Of a DNA stretch of 40,118 nt, positions 39,401-40,118 are shown piece by piece (within the stretch, counting starts at the first letter, position 1; every line of letters starts with the position of its first letter). This stretch comes from JAJPXC01 sp964510535 (GTDB lineage Bacteria; Bacteroidota; Bacteroidia; Bacteroidales; Muribaculaceae), in NCBI GenBank assembly GCA_964510535.1, contig CAZECG010000020.1, positions 1-40,118 of the forward strand, read 5' to 3'. The notes beneath the pieces were generated by a model. The model did no database searches. It worked only from the letters and a program-made list of their open reading frames with translations, and was not told where the DNA came from. A program made the position numbers and the translations under genes.

Positions 39401-39962
39401 CGCTGCAACCCTCGAATGCGCCCTCTCCGATTGAAGTCACCGAGTTGGGGATGGTCACCGAGGTCAGGCCGCTGCAATTGTAGAATGCGTAGTCTTTGAT
39501 TCCTGTCACCGAGTTGGGGATTACAAGACCCTTTACTTCCGTGCCGTTAAGATATAGCTTGTGGGCGTAATATAACGGATTGGCTTCGTAGTCGCCGAAA
39601 TCAATTTTGCACCACGCGGCTATGTCGGTGATATGCTCCGACTTCAGGCCGCACAATTCGAATGCGCTTTCGCCGATGGATGTAACCGAGTTGGGGATGG
39701 TCACCGATGTCAGGCCGCTGCAACTGGAGAATGCGGAGCTGCCGATGGAGGTCACCGAGTAGGTTGTGCCGTCGTAATCGACGGTTGACGGAATTACCAA
39801 ATATCCACTGATGTCATAATTGCTACTCACCTCGGCGGTTTTAGTCGAAGAGTAGAGGTCGTAGTAAAGTTCCCCGATTTTGACGCGTGCCAAGGTGGCA
39901 GGAGCGCAACAGAACGCGGCGAGCAGTGTTAATAGGCACAGTTTGAGATAGCGTTGTTTCAT
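36459..39962 (-). CDS. BspA-like leucine-rich repeat surface protein
   Basis: A 1167-residue secreted protein with signal peptide (cleavage near CCAPATLA, about residue 25). Most of it is LRR_5/BspA repeats of 22-23 residues with consensus TSIGESAFEGCSGLTSVTIPNSV. Residues about 560-640 interrupt the repeats with a beta-rich insert (NTPPVGASNVGATVNYV ... VYVPVSPSE). From about 640 to 840 a different 22-residue unit dominates (SVEIRNNGNIGEDAFNRCDGL). The C-terminus (IYDMMGRKVRTTTPGRIYIQNGRK) is like the short C-terminal tails of Bacteroidetes cell-surface proteins. Such proteins act as adhesins or bind host or microbial surface molecules. The gene stands alone, with a strong terminator downstream and an IS end about 110 bp upstream. 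No clean -7 box is seen (a TAATTTTTG near-match is one base too long). Confidence 0.93.
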   Translation of the reverse strand: MKQRYLKLCLLTLLAAFCCAPATLARVKIGELYYDLYSSTKTAEVSSNYDISGYLVIPSTVDYDGTTYSVTSIGSSAFSSCSGLTSVTIPNSVTSIGESAFELCGLKSEHITDIAAWCKIDFGDYEANPLYYAHKLYLNGTEVKGLVIPNSVTGIKDYAFYNCSGLTSVTIPNSVTSIGEGAFEGCSGLKSVTIGNSVTSIGVDAFEACYGLTSVTIPDSLQNCGSHAFPSTVNINYGDGTPAVVNGFLLSKDRSTLLCLFYTSSETVIISNTVTSIGEGAFYNCSGLKSVIIGNSVTSIGGSAFADCTNMLSINVQGDNPKYTSINGVLYDKSLTVLICCPGAKNTISIPNTVTSIGESAFEGCSGLTSVTIPNSVTSIGESAFEGCSGLTSVTIPNSVTSIRECAFRYCSGLTSVHITDIAAWCKINFGNYGSNPLYYAHRLYHSGKEVKNLVIPNSVTEIKDYAFYNCSGLTSVTIPNSVTEIKDYAFYNCYGLRSVTIGNSVKSIGSDAFYRTYNNAKITKAIWLTNTPPVGASNVGATVNYVSNDQYSFSNQKVYPFLSSKFEVDNVVYVPVSPSERTCDVIDCNYNPTSKTVTIDSIVNNRNVQLKVLDVNPYAFYENDSIEEMKISINGNIGKCAFWRCHGLTSVTIPNSVTEIKDHAFYECRGLTSVEIRNNGNIGEDAFNRCDGLTSVEIRNNGNIGEDAFNRCDGLKSVEIRNNGNIGERAFYLCRGLKSVEIRNNGNIGEDAFCYCDGLTSVNARNNGNIGEDAFSLCKALTAVETNNNGYIDGKAFSGCEAITSVRANNNGYIGDSTFLKCTALKLVEIRNNGNIGDRAFSGCTALTSAVVDNHGAIGNYAFSGCNMAKSLTLGSNVTAIGRSAFEGCSSLDSVTIGKGIKALSASSFKNCSSLTSLIIPANTNTIGDYVFSGCTKLADVTFADASGDKTLTIALGSNGSSPLFADCPLDEVYIGRKMSYNTASSCGYSPFYRNTSLRSVKITDKETEIYDNEFYGCSSLQSFECGDGVTKIGKWAFSGCTALQSYVSGASVESIGKEAFSDCPGLTSFTSYAAAPPVCGAQALDDINKWECTLYVLPGSVDDYKAADQWKEFFFVEEPAGVEDVVVDQITDSVNAPIYDMMGRKVRTTTPGRIYIQNGRKFIAR
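37648..37977 (-). repeat. Tandem array of 66-nt units inside the LRR gene
   Basis: Units begin at 37648, 37714, 37780, 37846 and 37912, each 66 nt (22 codons). The units at 37846 and 37912 are almost identical at DNA level, including third positions; more diverged copies continue to about 37450. The array encodes the GNIGEDAF..C.GL..VEIRNN repeats. High DNA identity suggests recent expansion by slippage or unequal exchange. Confidence 0.9.
38585..39640 (-). repeat. Dispersed duplication inside the LRR gene
   Basis: Segments near 38585-38715 and 39505-39640 are close copies encoding HITDIAAWCKI.FG.Y..NPLYYAH.LY and then V..LVIPNSVT.IKDYAFYNCSGL. They are separated by a run of 69-nt LRR units, so a block of repeats has been duplicated as a whole. 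Exact edges were judged by eye. Confidence 0.75.
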
Positions 39963-40065
39963 ATTTGATTAAAACAGTTGCCGCGGGCCCTCAGCGTTGG
40001 CGGTTAAGGTCAAAAATTAAAAAAGCGCAAGGACCTCACTCGTTGCCCGTCCCACGCATAGAGGC
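39963..40065. other. Upstream region of the LRR gene up to the IS end
   Basis: 103 bp between the LRR start and the 9-bp GGGGCATAG next to the IS end. It has GC-rich patches and a short T-rich run; no confident promoter or operator. If the IS is present, it may have separated the LRR gene from part of its promoter or may supply one. Confidence 0.5.
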
Positions 40066-40118
40066 GGGGCATAGTAATAAACCTGTGTTTGTAAAATGAA
40101 AATCTTACCTTTGTAGAG
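40066..40118. repeat. Terminal inverted repeat, right copy (IS end)
   Basis: Exact reverse complement of 1-53. It begins with GGGGCATAG (40066-40074), then the IS end TAATAAACCTGTGTTT (40075-40090), then TACCTTTG (40106-40113), a -7 box reading out of the window as expected for a transposase promoter. The transposase itself is beyond the end. Confidence 0.75.

Overview
The window looks like a piece of a Bacteroidales chromosome, most likely a gut Muribaculaceae-type organism, although the genus is an inference. The evidence is the repeated Bacteroidetes promoter signature (TTG/TTTG, about 20 nt, then TAnnTTTG), family-typical genes (DUF5063, DUF4293, OstA-like, FeoA-FeoB fusion, a SurA-type foldase, M18 aminopeptidase, a BspA-like LRR surface protein) and a menaquinone cluster. 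I see no tRNA, rRNA or CRISPR array.

Ends. The first and last 53 bases are perfect reverse complements. At the left end the 3' part of an ISL3-like transposase stops inside a terminal repeat. That repeat is followed by 9 bp and then an inverted copy of it, which looks like an IS-IS junction. The right end carries the same 9 bp plus the same IS end in front of the LRR gene. The window is probably a contig broken in a repeated IS.

1-3.8 kb, accessory region. A transposase fragment is fused head-on to the C-terminal fragment of a family 2 glycosyltransferase. The last 142 bp of the glycosyltransferase region (gene end plus downstream) are repeated perfectly at 3673-3814. Between the two copies lies an AT-rich cassette: a tight three-gene minus-strand operon (DUF4417 protein, an unknown, and a small His-containing protein with a toxin-like look), a separate 129-aa orphan gene with its own promoter, and a free-standing promoter-plus-terminator unit that may encode a roughly 110-nt small RNA. 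This is the least explained part of the window.

3.9-10.1 kb. A compact plus-strand operon encodes an outer-membrane barrel, an imelysin lipoprotein, a two-CxxCH di-haem oxidoreductase lipoprotein and a CcsB-CcsA cytochrome c synthase. Together they resemble a periplasmic iron or redox module that carries its own haem-attachment machinery.

10.5-27 kb, housekeeping genes. tsaB is divergent from yicC-gmk-nadD-DUF5063, followed by feoAB. mutS2 is divergent from a two-helix membrane protein. A small envelope block (two YtxH proteins, a holin-like protein, one unknown) is divergent from uvrA. A DUF4293 membrane protein and a large TPR protein follow, the latter divergent from a Crp/Fnr regulator.

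27-36.2 kb. A long minus-strand series runs surA-like, ostA-like, M18 aminopeptidase, menD, menB, menC, menE, with several 1-nt stop/start overlaps. No menF or menH is present here.

36.4-40 kb. A 1167-residue BspA-like leucine-rich surface protein contains a recent-looking tandem array of 66-nt units and a strong terminator lies downstream.
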